From positions 62,001 to 126,000 of the forward strand of contig JBNKHI010000003.1 in NCBI GenBank assembly GCA_050290265.1: a DNA stretch of 64,000 bases, given 5' to 3'. The first letter of the stretch is position 1; the number at the start of each line of letters is the position of its first letter. Below are positions 27,168 to 35,984 of the stretch, piece after piece. A model generated the notes under the pieces. The model was not told where the DNA came from. It made no database searches and worked only from the letters and a program-made list of their open reading frames with translations. Both the position numbers and the translations under genes were made by a program. The DNA is from JBNKFV01 sp050290265 (GTDB lineage: Bacteria; Pseudomonadota; Gammaproteobacteria; Pseudomonadales; Cellvibrionaceae).

Positions 27168-27183
27168 TGGCATGGCCGCTGCA
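27168..27183 (+). promoter_or_regulatory. Sigma-54 (-24/-12) promoter of pilA
   Basis: TGGCATG, four bases, CTGCA matches the sigma-54 consensus TGGCAYR-N4-TTGCW with the required 10-base spacing between GG and GC. Transcription would start near 27194, giving an untranslated leader of about 65 bases. In Pseudomonas pilA is RpoN/PilR dependent. The 486-base gap before pilA otherwise holds AT-rich sequence and no gene I can support. Confidence 0.8.
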
Positions 27184-27260
27184 GTTTCATAAGCAGTTTT
27201 ACGGAATTCTTCCCCGAACGTGTAAAACAGTTTAACTCCATAATATTGAGGAATTTGCAT

Positions 27261-27713
27261 ATGAAGAATCTAAAGAGCGCTCAAAAAGGTTTTACCTTAA
27301 TTGAGTTAATGATCGTAGTTGCCATCATTGGTATTTTAGCTGCAGTTGCTTTGCCTGCCTACCAACAGTACTCGGATAAATCTAAATACGCCGAAGTGGT
27401 GCTGGCAACTTCAGGAATGAAGGCGGCTGTTGAGGTTTGTTCTCAAACGGTTGCTACAAGTTCTGCTACCTACATTGCTAGTTGCATTAACGGTGGTGGC
27501 GGTGGAGTTATCGATGTAGGTGCTTCTGGTTATGTAACTAGTGTTGTGTCTAGTGGTGCTGGTGCAGTTGTGACTCTTACCGCTACTGGTAATGGTACAT
27601 TCAATGGTACGGCGAATCCTACTTACATTTTGGATGGTACTAGGGCTGCTAATGGACAGGTTACTTGGGCCAGAAACGCAGGTTCAACTTGTATAGCTGC
27701 TGGTGTTTGCTAG
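27261..27713 (+). CDS. pilA: Type IV major pilin PilA
   Basis: Major subunit of the type IVa pilus. I chose ATG 27261 because it follows a TGAGG site and gives a classic short prepilin leader, MKNLKSAQKG, cut by PilD before FTLIELMIVVAIIGILAAVALPAY. The mature protein is about 140 residues. Four cysteines outside the helix (VCSQ, SCIN, STCI and the final GVC) could form two disulfides, the last pair closing a C-terminal loop. A glycine-rich stretch (NGGGGG) and many Thr/Ser/Ala residues fill the variable region. It has its own sigma-54 promoter and terminator, so it is an independent transcription unit. Confidence 0.95.
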   Translation: MKNLKSAQKGFTLIELMIVVAIIGILAAVALPAYQQYSDKSKYAEVVLATSGMKAAVEVCSQTVATSSATYIASCINGGGGGVIDVGASGYVTSVVSSGAGAVVTLTATGNGTFNGTANPTYILDGTRAANGQVTWARNAGSTCIAAGVC

Positions 27714-27733
27714 AGTTAAAAATGTTCCAATCG

Positions 27734-27763
27734 AAAGGCTGCATGTAATGTGCAGCCTTTTTT
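27734..27763 (+). terminator. Intrinsic terminator of pilA
   Basis: The stem AAAGGCTGCA and TGCAGCCTTT with a 7-base loop is followed by a T-run (TTTTTT), about 20 bases after the pilA stop. Confidence 0.88.
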
Positions 27764-27937
27764 GTTGTCTGCAATACAAAGTAGTTTTTATTTATGAGTC
27801 TCTTAATTTGTAGTGGGACTTTTAGTTTGTAGCATCACGGCTAGCTGTTTGTTTTGATTTCAACGCTGGCACCTTTATCAGATGGTCAGCGCACTTTTTT
27901 CAGCTAGATCTGTAAGGTGGGGTCGAAATTTCTATAT

Positions 27938-28804
27938 TTATCTTGGTTGCACTGAGACCCGCATCGACAAATCCACAGCCTTCACATCCTTCGTTAACGC
28001 GCCAATCGAAATATAATCCACTCCTGTTTCCGCAATTCCCAGTAACGTTATGTCGGTTACACCACCAGATGCTTCTAGCTTGGCTTTGCCTTTATTGCGT
28101 TGTACTGCTGTCCGCATATCGTCCAAAGAAAAATTATCGAGCATAATAATATCGGCACCGGCGTCCAATGCTTCTTCAAATTCGGTTAAATCTTCAACTT
28201 CGACTTCAACAGGTTTGCCGGGGGCATTATGTTTTGCGGTACTGACGGCGTTAGCGATACTGCCGCAGGCAGCGATATGGTTTTCTTTGATCAGGAATGC
28301 ATCGAAGAGGCCTATGCGATGGTTAAAGCAGTTGCCGCAGGTGACTGCATATTTTTGCGCGGTACGTAAGCCGGGGATGGTTTTACGAGTATCCAGTAAC
28401 TTTACCGATGTCGAGCCGACGATACCCGCATAGTGCTGGCAGCGCGTGGCAACGCCAGACAATAGCTGCAAAAAATTCAATGCAGCACGTTCGCCAGTTA
28501 ACAGGCTTCGAGCTTTACCTTGAAGTGTAAAGAGTACAGTATTGGCTTTAACGGCTTCGCCATCAGTGACATTCCAGTTCACGGCTACGTCAGGGTCTAG
28601 TTGCTTAAATACTTCATTGACCCAAGCTTGACCGGCAATAACGCAATCTTCACGGGTGATTATTCTAGCTTCAGCGACCTGCTCGTTTGGTATCAGTTGG
28701 GCAGTAATGTCGCCACTGCCAATGTCTTCGGCTAATGCAAGCGTTGCGTTAGCAATGATGTCTTGAGCGAGTGTCGGTAAATTTTCGGGAAGCGTGTTTG
28801 CCAT
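27938..28804 (-). CDS. nadC: Nicotinate-nucleotide pyrophosphorylase NadC
   Basis: Converts quinolinate and PRPP to nicotinate mononucleotide in de novo NAD synthesis. The start is taken as ATG 28804 (MANTLPENL), giving 288 residues, near the family length; an in-frame upstream ATG at 28834 is possible. Conserved segments are EDIGSGDIT, LLDTRKTIPGLRTAQKYAV, NHRIGLFDAFLIKENHI, EVEVEDL and ASGGV near the C terminus. It is transcribed toward pilA. In pseudomonads nadC is likewise next to the pil genes. Confidence 0.97.
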   Translation of the reverse strand: MANTLPENLPTLAQDIIANATLALAEDIGSGDITAQLIPNEQVAEARIITREDCVIAGQAWVNEVFKQLDPDVAVNWNVTDGEAVKANTVLFTLQGKARSLLTGERAALNFLQLLSGVATRCQHYAGIVGSTSVKLLDTRKTIPGLRTAQKYAVTCGNCFNHRIGLFDAFLIKENHIAACGSIANAVSTAKHNAPGKPVEVEVEDLTEFEEALDAGADIIMLDNFSLDDMRTAVQRNKGKAKLEASGGVTDITLLGIAETGVDYISIGALTKDVKAVDLSMRVSVQPR

Positions 28805-29079
28805 AAGCTTTATGCCTGTATCCGGAACAATCAAAGTGGGTAATTGGAAAGTGGGGCGGATTTTAGCAATTTTCAGGGCGTTGTGGCGACCTATTGAGGT
28901 GTTCGGGGTAAATTAAGCGATAATTGTCTACCAGAGCTTACTCTGGATTTTGTGAATACTTGGTTTTTGCAACTTCTTGAAAATAAAGGCTTTATTTGTA
29001 GCTCGATTGACTGTTGTGCCTGGGTTACTTATGCTGCTGCCCGCTTACTGTTAATTTCTTTGTTTAGGATGTTTCCCCT

Positions 29080-29562
29080 ATGCCGTCGTTTGATATTGTT
29101 TCAGAGGTTGATAAGCACACACTCACTAATGCGGTGGACCAAGCTAATCGTGTGGTGAGTACACGGTTTGATTTTAAAGGTGTCGATGCCAGTTTTGATC
29201 GTAATGAGTATTTGGTGACGCTAAAGGCGGATGCGGAGTTTCAGCTCGAGCAGATGATGGATATTTTAAGGTCGAGTTTGGTGAAAAACGCTATTGATAT
29301 CAGTTGCCTGGAAAAGAAAAATGTTCAGGGTACTGGCAAGCAAGTGCGCTTGGAGGTGGTTGTGCGCACTGGTTTGGATTCTGATTTGTGCCGTAAAATT
29401 GTCAAAATAATTAAAGATAAAAAATTAAAGGTACAGGCTCAGGTTCAGGGAGATCAAGTGCGCGTAACGGGTAAAAAGCGTGATGACTTGCAGTCGGTTA
29501 TTGCAGTATTACGCGCTGAAGAATTAGGAATGCCTATGCAGTTTACCAATTTTCGTGATTAG
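29080..29562 (+). CDS. yajQ: YajQ family cyclic-di-GMP/nucleotide-binding protein
   Basis: Two ferredoxin-like-fold domains. Members bind nucleotides, and one homologue in Xanthomonas is a c-di-GMP effector acting with a transcription factor. It has 160 residues, as in E. coli (163). It begins MPSFDIVSEVD and contains RFDFKGVD and KIIKDKKLKVQAQVQGDQVRVTGKKRDDLQ, the family core. It stands alone with a terminator behind it. A role as c-di-GMP effector here is inference only. Confidence 0.95.
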   Translation: MPSFDIVSEVDKHTLTNAVDQANRVVSTRFDFKGVDASFDRNEYLVTLKADAEFQLEQMMDILRSSLVKNAIDISCLEKKNVQGTGKQVRLEVVVRTGLDSDLCRKIVKIIKDKKLKVQAQVQGDQVRVTGKKRDDLQSVIAVLRAEELGMPMQFTNFRD

Positions 29563-29635
29563 CCTGATTTCTGTGTGAAGAGTCGGGCGAGGTTTCAAGT
29601 AATCTGCTGACACAAGAAGGGTGGTTAGAGCAATT

Positions 29636-29673
29636 AAGGGTGACAGGCATAATATTGTGCTGGTCACCCTTTT
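29636..29673 (+). terminator. Intrinsic terminator after yajQ
   Basis: The stem AAGGGTGAC and GTCACCCTT encloses an 18-base apical part with its own short GCA/TGC pairing, followed by TTTT on the + strand. It lies between yajQ and the convergent pteridine reductase gene. Confidence 0.75.
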
Positions 29674-29727
29674 CGTATTGTGCTTTTAATGAGATAAGTC
29701 TGTTAGATGCGTTTCTCAAGTTATTGC

Positions 29728-30477
29728 CTAATGAGATACGCTACGTCCGCCGTCTACAGCTATGATTTGCCCCGTTACATAGGGTGCTTTGGTGGCAAGA
29801 AATATCACAGTGTTAGCGATATCTTCTGCCACGCCTGTGCGTTGCATGGGGATTTTGTCGAGTATGTCTTTCTTTTGTGCCTCGTTCACTTCGGCCAAGC
29901 TTTCCGGCCACATGATGGCGCCAGGTGCGATGCCGTTGACCCGAACGTAGGGCGCCAAATCTTTGGCCAGTGATTTGGTGAGCATGACATTGGCGGCTTT
30001 GGCCATACAGTAGATAGTGTGGTTGGCTAATGGCCTGTCTGCATGAATGTCCGCAATATTTATAACGCAGCCGCGTTCAGCTTTCAGTGTTGATAACAGC
30101 GCCTGCGTTAAAAAGAAGGGCGCTTTCGCATTGCTGTTCATTAAATCATTCCACTGAGCTTCAGTGGCGTTGGGTAATGTGGTGGGGTAAAAACTGGAGG
30201 CGTTGTTAATTAATAATGAAATCTTACCCCAGACGATTTTCGCATTGGCAGCCAGTAGATCGATATCGTCCAGAGAGTTTAGGTTGGCGTGCAAGGATAT
30301 GGCGCTGTTACTGCGGATACTATTGAGTTCGTGAACTAAACGTTCCGCGCTTGCTTTATTGTTGCGGTATTGAATGATCACGTTGTAGTTTTCGGCATGT
30401 AATAAACGTGCAGTGGTAGCGCCAATCCGGCGCGCAGCGCCGGTGATGAGTGCAACAGGCTGAGATACTTCTAACAT
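29728..30477 (-). CDS. folM: FolM-like pteridine reductase (short-chain dehydrogenase)
   Basis: SDR enzyme, probably reducing dihydrofolate or dihydromonapterin with NADPH. With ATG 30477 it has 249 residues; the frame stays open upstream but that part lies inside the cca gene. The cofactor motif TGAARRIGATTA has the Arg-rich TGxxRRIG form of pteridine reductases instead of the classic TGxxxGxG. The catalytic residues are in NNASSF and YCMAKAA (YxxxK), and the end VTGQIIAVDGGRS is typical. It overlaps the end of cca by 7 bases, so the two are probably co-translated. The gene name is assigned by family resemblance. Confidence 0.82.
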   Translation of the reverse strand: MLEVSQPVALITGAARRIGATTARLLHAENYNVIIQYRNNKASAERLVHELNSIRSNSAISLHANLNSLDDIDLLAANAKIVWGKISLLINNASSFYPTTLPNATEAQWNDLMNSNAKAPFFLTQALLSTLKAERGCVINIADIHADRPLANHTIYCMAKAANVMLTKSLAKDLAPYVRVNGIAPGAIMWPESLAEVNEAQKKDILDKIPMQRTGVAEDIANTVIFLATKAPYVTGQIIAVDGGRSVSH

Positions 30478-31625
30478 TCTCTTTGGTCTCGCAATAATAA
30501 TTGGTTGAGTTGATCCTCTCTGGCAACTTCTATAGCTGCGCCTAATTGTTTTCCTTGAATGCCCTGGTTTAACAATTCTTTTGCAGATACCTGCTGGCAG
30601 ACCTTGAAAGCCTTTTCCAGCAAAAGAGTGGTTTGCTGACTGGCTTTTGAATGTTTTTGTCCGGCAAGTGCCGCACAAGTGCCAAGCCAAAGTGTAAACC
30701 TTTCTGTTTTGCGATAGGCATCCAGCTGCTTAAATAATTGAACAAGACTTTTGGCCGTGCAATGAGCTGCATTGTTAAATGAATGCCGATGTTCTGCAAC
30801 TAACAATGCCAGTTCTCGATATTCTTTAGGGGCGCCAAGCCGTTCACACAAGGTAGTAATGGCTGACAAATGGTTGTCTGTGGCTACGAGTAGATAGGTC
30901 ATCCCTGCAAAGCGAGTGGGGGGGGATGATGTTAAGTCGCAGCATTGTTTAAAGGCTGCAATGGCCTCACAGAAGTCTTTTTTAGTCGCTTGTCGAACCA
31001 GTTCAGGCATGACTTGCTGCAGAGCTCCGCAGGTATAAAGTGTGAGTAAGAACTCTTCTGGATTTCGTTCTGTTAATGCGCCTGTCAGCTCTTTCCAGAC
31101 TCTTTCTGGCACCAAGTGGTCGACTTCACCGGTTGTGACCATTTGCTCCATGAGTGCTTGCGTTTCTTCGGCAATTTCGAAACCAAGATGATGATACCTT
31201 GCTTTAAAACGAGCGATACGTAACACCCGCACGGGGTCTTCACTAAACGCCGGCGATACATGCCGAAGGATGTGTTTTTCTAGGTCAGTCTGCCCGTTAA
31301 AGGGATCAACTAGTTTTCCATCTCTTTCGGCTATAGCATTGATTGTTAAATCTCTGCGGGCAAGGTCTTGCTCAAGGGTTACGTTAGGGTTGCTATAAAA
31401 ATCGAATCCGGCGTACCCATGCCCGGTCTTGCGCTCGGTGCGCGCAAGTGCATACTCCTCGCTTGTTGAGGGGTGGAGAAATACGGGGAAATCTTTGCCT
31501 ACAGGTTTGTAGCCCCTGTCGATAAGCTCTTGTGCTGTTGCACCAACAACCACCCAATCTTTCTCCTGAAAGGGGTAGCCTAATAATTTGTCGCGGACTG
31601 CGCCGCCAACTAGATAAATGTCCAT
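30471..31625 (-). CDS. cca: CCA-adding tRNA nucleotidyltransferase, HD motif absent
   Basis: Adds or repairs the 3' CCA of tRNA. The start ATG 31625 (MDIYLVGGAVRDKLLG) fits the family; upstream open frame is not protein-like. The nucleotidyltransferase head has GGAVRD, the metal site QEKDW where E. coli has DRD, RTERKTGHGYAGF, ARRDLTINAIA and EDPVRVLRIARFKARY. With 384 residues it is shorter than E. coli Cca (412). The C-terminal half lacks the HDLGKG-type phosphodiesterase signature; at that place it reads TRFAGMTYLLVATDNH and then rejoins the family at LCERLGAPKEYRELALLVAEH. The nucleotidyltransferase is probably active and the HD phosphohydrolase not. It overlaps the reductase gene. Confidence 0.93.
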   Translation of the reverse strand: MDIYLVGGAVRDKLLGYPFQEKDWVVVGATAQELIDRGYKPVGKDFPVFLHPSTSEEYALARTERKTGHGYAGFDFYSNPNVTLEQDLARRDLTINAIAERDGKLVDPFNGQTDLEKHILRHVSPAFSEDPVRVLRIARFKARYHHLGFEIAEETQALMEQMVTTGEVDHLVPERVWKELTGALTERNPEEFLLTLYTCGALQQVMPELVRQATKKDFCEAIAAFKQCCDLTSSPPTRFAGMTYLLVATDNHLSAITTLCERLGAPKEYRELALLVAEHRHSFNNAAHCTAKSLVQLFKQLDAYRKTERFTLWLGTCAALAGQKHSKASQQTTLLLEKAFKVCQQVSAKELLNQGIQGKQLGAAIEVAREDQLNQLLLRDQREC

Positions 31626-32128
31626 CTTGTCTCTGTTGTACCGATTATAGCGCTTGGATGGTAGTACGGAATAACGGTATTCACAATCAGCCTTATGCAA
31701 AAGGTGGTTTAACCAGATAAGAGGAAAATCGCGACACGATGAGTTATTGGCACGCGCTGCGAAAACACTCGGCGCAGCTCGATTCTTGCCTAATCGTGCT
31801 TGACCACGGTTGTCTACCTGGTGCAAACTCTCGTTCCGTTTCGACTGCAAGTCAATAATTGCTTCAGGTGTTCATGGTTGCAGTCGACTAACCAATTTAA
31901 ATGAGTCTTAAAACAACGTGCATTCCTTTACCTGTTTTTGCCCTAAGTTAGTTGCTGACGTGGTCGCGATGCGTACTGCGTGGCAGCGCGTGCTGGGTCA
32001 ACTGCGGCAATCGGGAGTGCATAGGTAAATAACTGAGACATTATTTTCCAAACATCCAGAAAACCGCAGATATTGATCTGCGGTTTTTTTTTGCCCGTGT
32101 TTCGGGTTTTTAGCACAAGGAGAGCGGC
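31626..32128. other. 503-base gap upstream of cca and the EamA permease gene
   Basis: No protein of recognised family was found. The left part (to about 31860) is an open frame continuing upstream of the cca start, and a 39-codon + strand frame (31739-31858) begins with ATG after a GAGGA at poor spacing. A strong terminator lies at 32061-32092. Promoters for both flanking genes must sit here, but none is clear enough to call. Confidence 0.5.
32061..32092 (+). terminator. Strong intrinsic terminator in the cca/permease gap
   Basis: Perfect 11-bp stem AAACCGCAGAT and ATCTGCGGTTT, 4-base loop, followed by a run of nine T. No annotated + strand gene ends before it, so it either ends an unannotated short transcript from the gap or insulates the permease gene from antisense or upstream transcription. 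Confidence 0.85.
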
Positions 32129-33013
32129 ATGAAGGTGCCTGTTGCCTACGGGGCGGTTGTTCTAATTTGGTCGACAACGCCACTGGCTATTCAGTTAAGT
32201 AGTGGTGATTTTGGTTTTATCGGCGCGTTAGCATGGCGCATGGCGCTGGGTGTTGTGCTCGCTTATTGCAGTCTTCGCTGGTTTTCAAAAGGCCTTAATG
32301 TAATAACACACTGGCGTTCCTACCTGTTCGGCAGTTTGGGCATGTTTCCTACTATGGGACTAGTGTATTGGGCTGCGCAGGTTGTTCCTTCGGGCGTTAT
32401 CTCCATTGTTTTCGCGGCCAACCCTTTTTTAGTCGGAATGTTGAGTTATTGGTTACTGCATCAGGAGCGCTTAACGCCGTTAAAAATTGTCGGAATGCTA
32501 TGTGCGTTCGCAGGCTTGATCGTTATATTTTATGATCAGTTACAGGTTGATCCAGGCGCTGGTCAGGGTGTTTTAGTATTACTATTGGCGAATGTTATAT
32601 TTTCGTTAAGCAGTGTAGGTTTGAAACGCTGGGGCAGTGGGGCTTTACCGATGCAGCAAGCTACAGGGTCTATGCTTTTTGCTCTTCCTGGCATTGTGTT
32701 AGCGTGGTTATTATTTGATGGTACGCCACCGCATTGGCATTTGTCCGTGTCATTGGGAGCCATGATTTACTTGGCGGTAATGGGTTCAGTTGTCGGGTTT
32801 GCATTGTATTTTTTCCTGTTGACAGAGCTCTCTGCTACCAGCGTTGCCTTGATTGGTATGATGACGCCCGCACTTGCGCTTTGTTTGGGAGCGTTGGTTG
32901 CTGGTGATGCATTAACGCCCAAGCTGATTGCCGGTACTGCCCTTGTGGTGATTGGTTTATTATTTTATCAAGGGCAGCTGCGTAGCTTACTGAAACGAAA
33001 TCTGGATGCCTGA
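32129..33013 (+). CDS. EamA/DMT family permease
   Basis: Inner-membrane transporter of the drug/metabolite superfamily; 294 residues with ten predicted helices in two EamA repeats (about 5-135 and 150-285). The second repeat contains GSVVGFALYFFLLTELSATSVALIGMMTPALAL, typical of the family. The start has a good AGGAGAG ribosome site 5-6 bases upstream. The substrate cannot be inferred; relatives export amino acids or other metabolites. It converges on spoVR, 41 bases away. Confidence 0.9.
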   Translation: MKVPVAYGAVVLIWSTTPLAIQLSSGDFGFIGALAWRMALGVVLAYCSLRWFSKGLNVITHWRSYLFGSLGMFPTMGLVYWAAQVVPSGVISIVFAANPFLVGMLSYWLLHQERLTPLKIVGMLCAFAGLIVIFYDQLQVDPGAGQGVLVLLLANVIFSLSSVGLKRWGSGALPMQQATGSMLFALPGIVLAWLLFDGTPPHWHLSVSLGAMIYLAVMGSVVGFALYFFLLTELSATSVALIGMMTPALALCLGALVAGDALTPKLIAGTALVVIGLLFYQGQLRSLLKRNLDA

Positions 33014-33054
33014 TAGTAGTACTTTGCTAGCGTTATGCAAAAACCAAAGATGGG

Positions 33055-34680
33055 TTAATAGCTTATCGGTTGTTGCATTTCGGTCGTTTCTGGTTCCGCT
33101 AGCGGAGGGCAGCGATAGCTTTGGGTAATCTGATCGTTTTGAACAGAATGCAGGTGCACATCAAAGCCCCATAGTCGATGCAAGTGCTTGAGGACTTCAT
33201 CGGTGCCTTCGCCGAGAGGTTTGCGTTGATGCTGTATGTGATGCAGCGTTAACGACCTGTCCCCTCTAATGTCGACATTGACTATCTGGATATTAGGTTC
33301 TCTATTGCCCAGGTTATAAATTCCGGCGAGTGACTCGCGGATACGCTGGTACCCAAGGTCGTCATGAATGGCCGTTACTTCGATATATTGTTCTGTGTCG
33401 TCATCCTTAATCGCAAATAGCTTAAGATCGCGAATAACTTTGGGAGATAAAAACTGTAGTATAAAACTCTCGTCTTTAAAATTGCGCATGGCAAAATCAA
33501 GCGTTTCTACCCAGTCACTTCCGGCGATATCGGGAAACCATTGTCTGTCTTCAGTGGTTGGGTTTTCACAGATGCGACGGATATCTGACATCATGCTAAA
33601 GCCTAGTGTATAAGGGTTGATACCGTTGTAATACTTGCTGTTAAAGGGTGGTTGGTAGATCACTGCTGTATGAGACTGAAGAAATTCGAGCATAAAACCG
33701 TCGGTCACTTTACCTCGCTTGTGTAAAGTATTGAGTATGGTGTAATGCCAGAACGTTGCCCAGCCTTCATTCATCACCTGAGTTTGTCTTTGTGGGTAAA
33801 AATACTGTGCGATTTTACGGACAATCCGTACGACTTCTCTTTGCCAAGGTTCTAAAAGTGGTGCGTTTTTTTCAATGAAATAGAGTAGATTTTCTTGCGG
33901 TTCTGTTGGAAAGCTGGGGTAAATACCGGGATTCTTCTCACTGCCCTGGGTCGGGATAGTACGCCACAAATCGTTGACTTGTTTTTGCAGGTGCTCTTCG
34001 CGCTCTTTTTGTAATTCCATCTCCCGCTCTGCGGAAATCGGGTAGGGCCTTTTGTATCGATCAACGCCATAATTCATTAAGGCGTGGCAAGAATCTATTG
34101 TCGCTTCAACTTCGTCAATTCCATAGCGCTCTTCACATTTAGCAATATAGTTTTTGGCGAAGACGAGATAGTCGATAATGGAGTCGGCATCGGTCCAAGT
34201 GCGAAACAGATAATTTCCTTTAAAAAAAGAATTGTGACCATAGCACGCGTGAGCAATAACGAGTGCTTGCATAGTCATTGTATTTTCTTCCATTAAATAG
34301 GCTATGCAGGGATTGCTGTTAATCACTATTTCGTAGGCTAAACCCATTTGTCCGCGGCTATACGAACGTTCAACATTCAGAAATTGTTTGCCGTAGGACC
34401 AGTGATGGTAGCCTAATGGCATACCAACAGATGCATAGGCATCCATCATTTGTTCTGAACTTATGACTTCAATCTGATTTGGATAGGTATCTAACTTGTA
34501 CTCTTGAGCGATGGCTGCAATTTCTTTGTCATAGGTTTCAATAAGCTCAAAAGTCCACTCGGATGTCGTTGAAATAGGGTTGCCGTGATTTTGTAGCATG
34601 GCGCTGTCTCCGGTACTCTCTGCGGTACTGTCTGTGGCTTCTCTAGTCGAACTGACGTTGTTACCGGCGCTTTTATTCAT
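33055..34680 (-). CDS. spoVR: SpoVR family protein (YcgB-like)
   Basis: Soluble protein of 541 residues from the SpoVR/YcgB family. Bacillus SpoVR is involved in spore cortex formation, and in gammaproteobacteria it belongs to a stress-induced operon with PrkA and YeaH. Family segments include GMPLGYHHWSYGKQFLNVE, GLAYEIVINSNPCIAYLMEENT, ACYGHNSFFKGN, NEGWATFWHY and FSMMSDIRRICENP. The first about 35 residues are Ser/Thr-rich and nonconserved. Its ATG overlaps the yeaH stop (ATGA). Molecular function is not known. Confidence 0.96.
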   Translation of the reverse strand: MNKSAGNNVSSTREATDSTAESTGDSAMLQNHGNPISTTSEWTFELIETYDKEIAAIAQEYKLDTYPNQIEVISSEQMMDAYASVGMPLGYHHWSYGKQFLNVERSYSRGQMGLAYEIVINSNPCIAYLMEENTMTMQALVIAHACYGHNSFFKGNYLFRTWTDADSIIDYLVFAKNYIAKCEERYGIDEVEATIDSCHALMNYGVDRYKRPYPISAEREMELQKEREEHLQKQVNDLWRTIPTQGSEKNPGIYPSFPTEPQENLLYFIEKNAPLLEPWQREVVRIVRKIAQYFYPQRQTQVMNEGWATFWHYTILNTLHKRGKVTDGFMLEFLQSHTAVIYQPPFNSKYYNGINPYTLGFSMMSDIRRICENPTTEDRQWFPDIAGSDWVETLDFAMRNFKDESFILQFLSPKVIRDLKLFAIKDDDTEQYIEVTAIHDDLGYQRIRESLAGIYNLGNREPNIQIVNVDIRGDRSLTLHHIQHQRKPLGEGTDEVLKHLHRLWGFDVHLHSVQNDQITQSYRCPPLAEPETTEMQQPISY

Positions 34681-35957
34681 GCGGTTCGCTTATGAAAAAG
34701 TTGTCGAAAAACCGGGTATATATCTCCGGCATCGATTATTTGCTGCATGGCAAATGTTTCAGGAAACGCTTCTGTTACCGTTTCGTATTCTTCCCACAGA
34801 GCCTGATGTTGGCGTGGGGTTATTTCAATGTAAGAGTAAAATTGCAAAAGTGGCATGATTTCATTAATTAATATCTTTGAGCATGTGGTTGAATCGTCAT
34901 TCCAGTTGTCGCCGTCCGATGCTTGTGCCCCGTAGATATTCCATTCTGAGGCTGGATAGCGATCTTTTAAAATTTGGCTCATGAGTGTCAATGCACTTGA
35001 AACAATTGTGCCGCCAGTTTCCCGTGAATAAAAAAATTCTTCTTCGTCAACTTCTTTAGCGCTGGTGTGGTGGCGAATAAACACGACTTCAGTACGTTCA
35101 TAGTTGCGTTGTAGAAACAGATACAAAAGAATAAAAAAGCGTTTCGCCATATCCTTAGTTGCTTGATTCATGGAACCTGATACGTCCATTAAACAGAACA
35201 TGACTGCTTTACTGCGAGGTAGTGGTTGTTTAACGTGTAGATTGTATTTGAGGTCAAAATCATCAAGCCAAGGTACACGTTTAATTTTGGCATGAAGTTT
35301 GGCTATTTCTTCTTCAAGGCTCTCGATTTTCTGATGGTCCCTTAAAATCGGTTCTACCGCCATAAGTGTGGCGAGGGTGTCTTCGAGTTGTTTGATCTTG
35401 CGACGCTTTCCCGCTGTCAGTGCAATGCGCCTGGCATTTGCTGAGCGCAGGCTGCGAACAATATTGACCCTGCCAGGATTGCCTTCATTCGTTATCCCAG
35501 CGCGACGAAGCTTAAATTCTTCATCTCCTGCCAACTGACGCTTAACGAGATTAGGTAGTTCGAGATCTTCAAACATGAAGTCCAGAAACTCTTCCTGAGT
35601 AATTTGAAAAACGAACTCATCCATGCCTTCGCCACTATCACTGGCGTTATCTCCACTTCCACTGCCACCGCCTCCACCGCCGGGTGGACGTGGGATTTTG
35701 TCACCTTGGCCGAATTCTTCATTACCGGGAAGCACATTGTCCATTACACCACCTTTGCCATGGTGGAATGCCGGTTCTGAGATGTCTCGCGTTGGAATGC
35801 TGATCTGTTCACCTTTTTCGATGTCGGTGATTGATCGGCGGGTTACTGCTTCTGAAACTGCTTTCTTGATATGTTTGCGATAGCGACGCAAAAAACGCTG
35901 GCGATTTACCGTGCTTTTGTTTTTTGCGTTCAGTCGTCTATCTACAATGTAGCTCAT
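34677..35957 (-). CDS. yeaH: DUF444 protein YeaH
   Basis: Partner of the PrkA kinase. The C-terminal half resembles a von Willebrand A domain: CLMDVSGSMNQ is a MIDAS-like DxSxS motif. ATG 35957 follows a GGGGAT ribosome site and gives 426 residues, as in E. coli YeaH (427); the upstream in-frame ATG at 35969 is less likely. A charged Arg/Lys-rich N terminus is followed by a Gly-rich linker (PPGGGGGGSGSGDN) near residue 95. It lies between prkA (27 bases) and spoVR (4-base overlap). Confidence 0.95.
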   Translation of the reverse strand: MSYIVDRRLNAKNKSTVNRQRFLRRYRKHIKKAVSEAVTRRSITDIEKGEQISIPTRDISEPAFHHGKGGVMDNVLPGNEEFGQGDKIPRPPGGGGGGSGSGDNASDSGEGMDEFVFQITQEEFLDFMFEDLELPNLVKRQLAGDEEFKLRRAGITNEGNPGRVNIVRSLRSANARRIALTAGKRRKIKQLEDTLATLMAVEPILRDHQKIESLEEEIAKLHAKIKRVPWLDDFDLKYNLHVKQPLPRSKAVMFCLMDVSGSMNQATKDMAKRFFILLYLFLQRNYERTEVVFIRHHTSAKEVDEEEFFYSRETGGTIVSSALTLMSQILKDRYPASEWNIYGAQASDGDNWNDDSTTCSKILINEIMPLLQFYSYIEITPRQHQALWEEYETVTEAFPETFAMQQIIDAGDIYPVFRQLFHKRTA

Positions 35958-35984
35958 AGGTATCCCCAATTGAATGAATTATGG

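Noticed and set aside
31739..31858. 39-codon + strand frame in the gap upstream of cca
   Set aside because: GAGGA is 13 bases from the ATG, no family is recognised, and such short frames arise by chance; kept only as part of the gap note.
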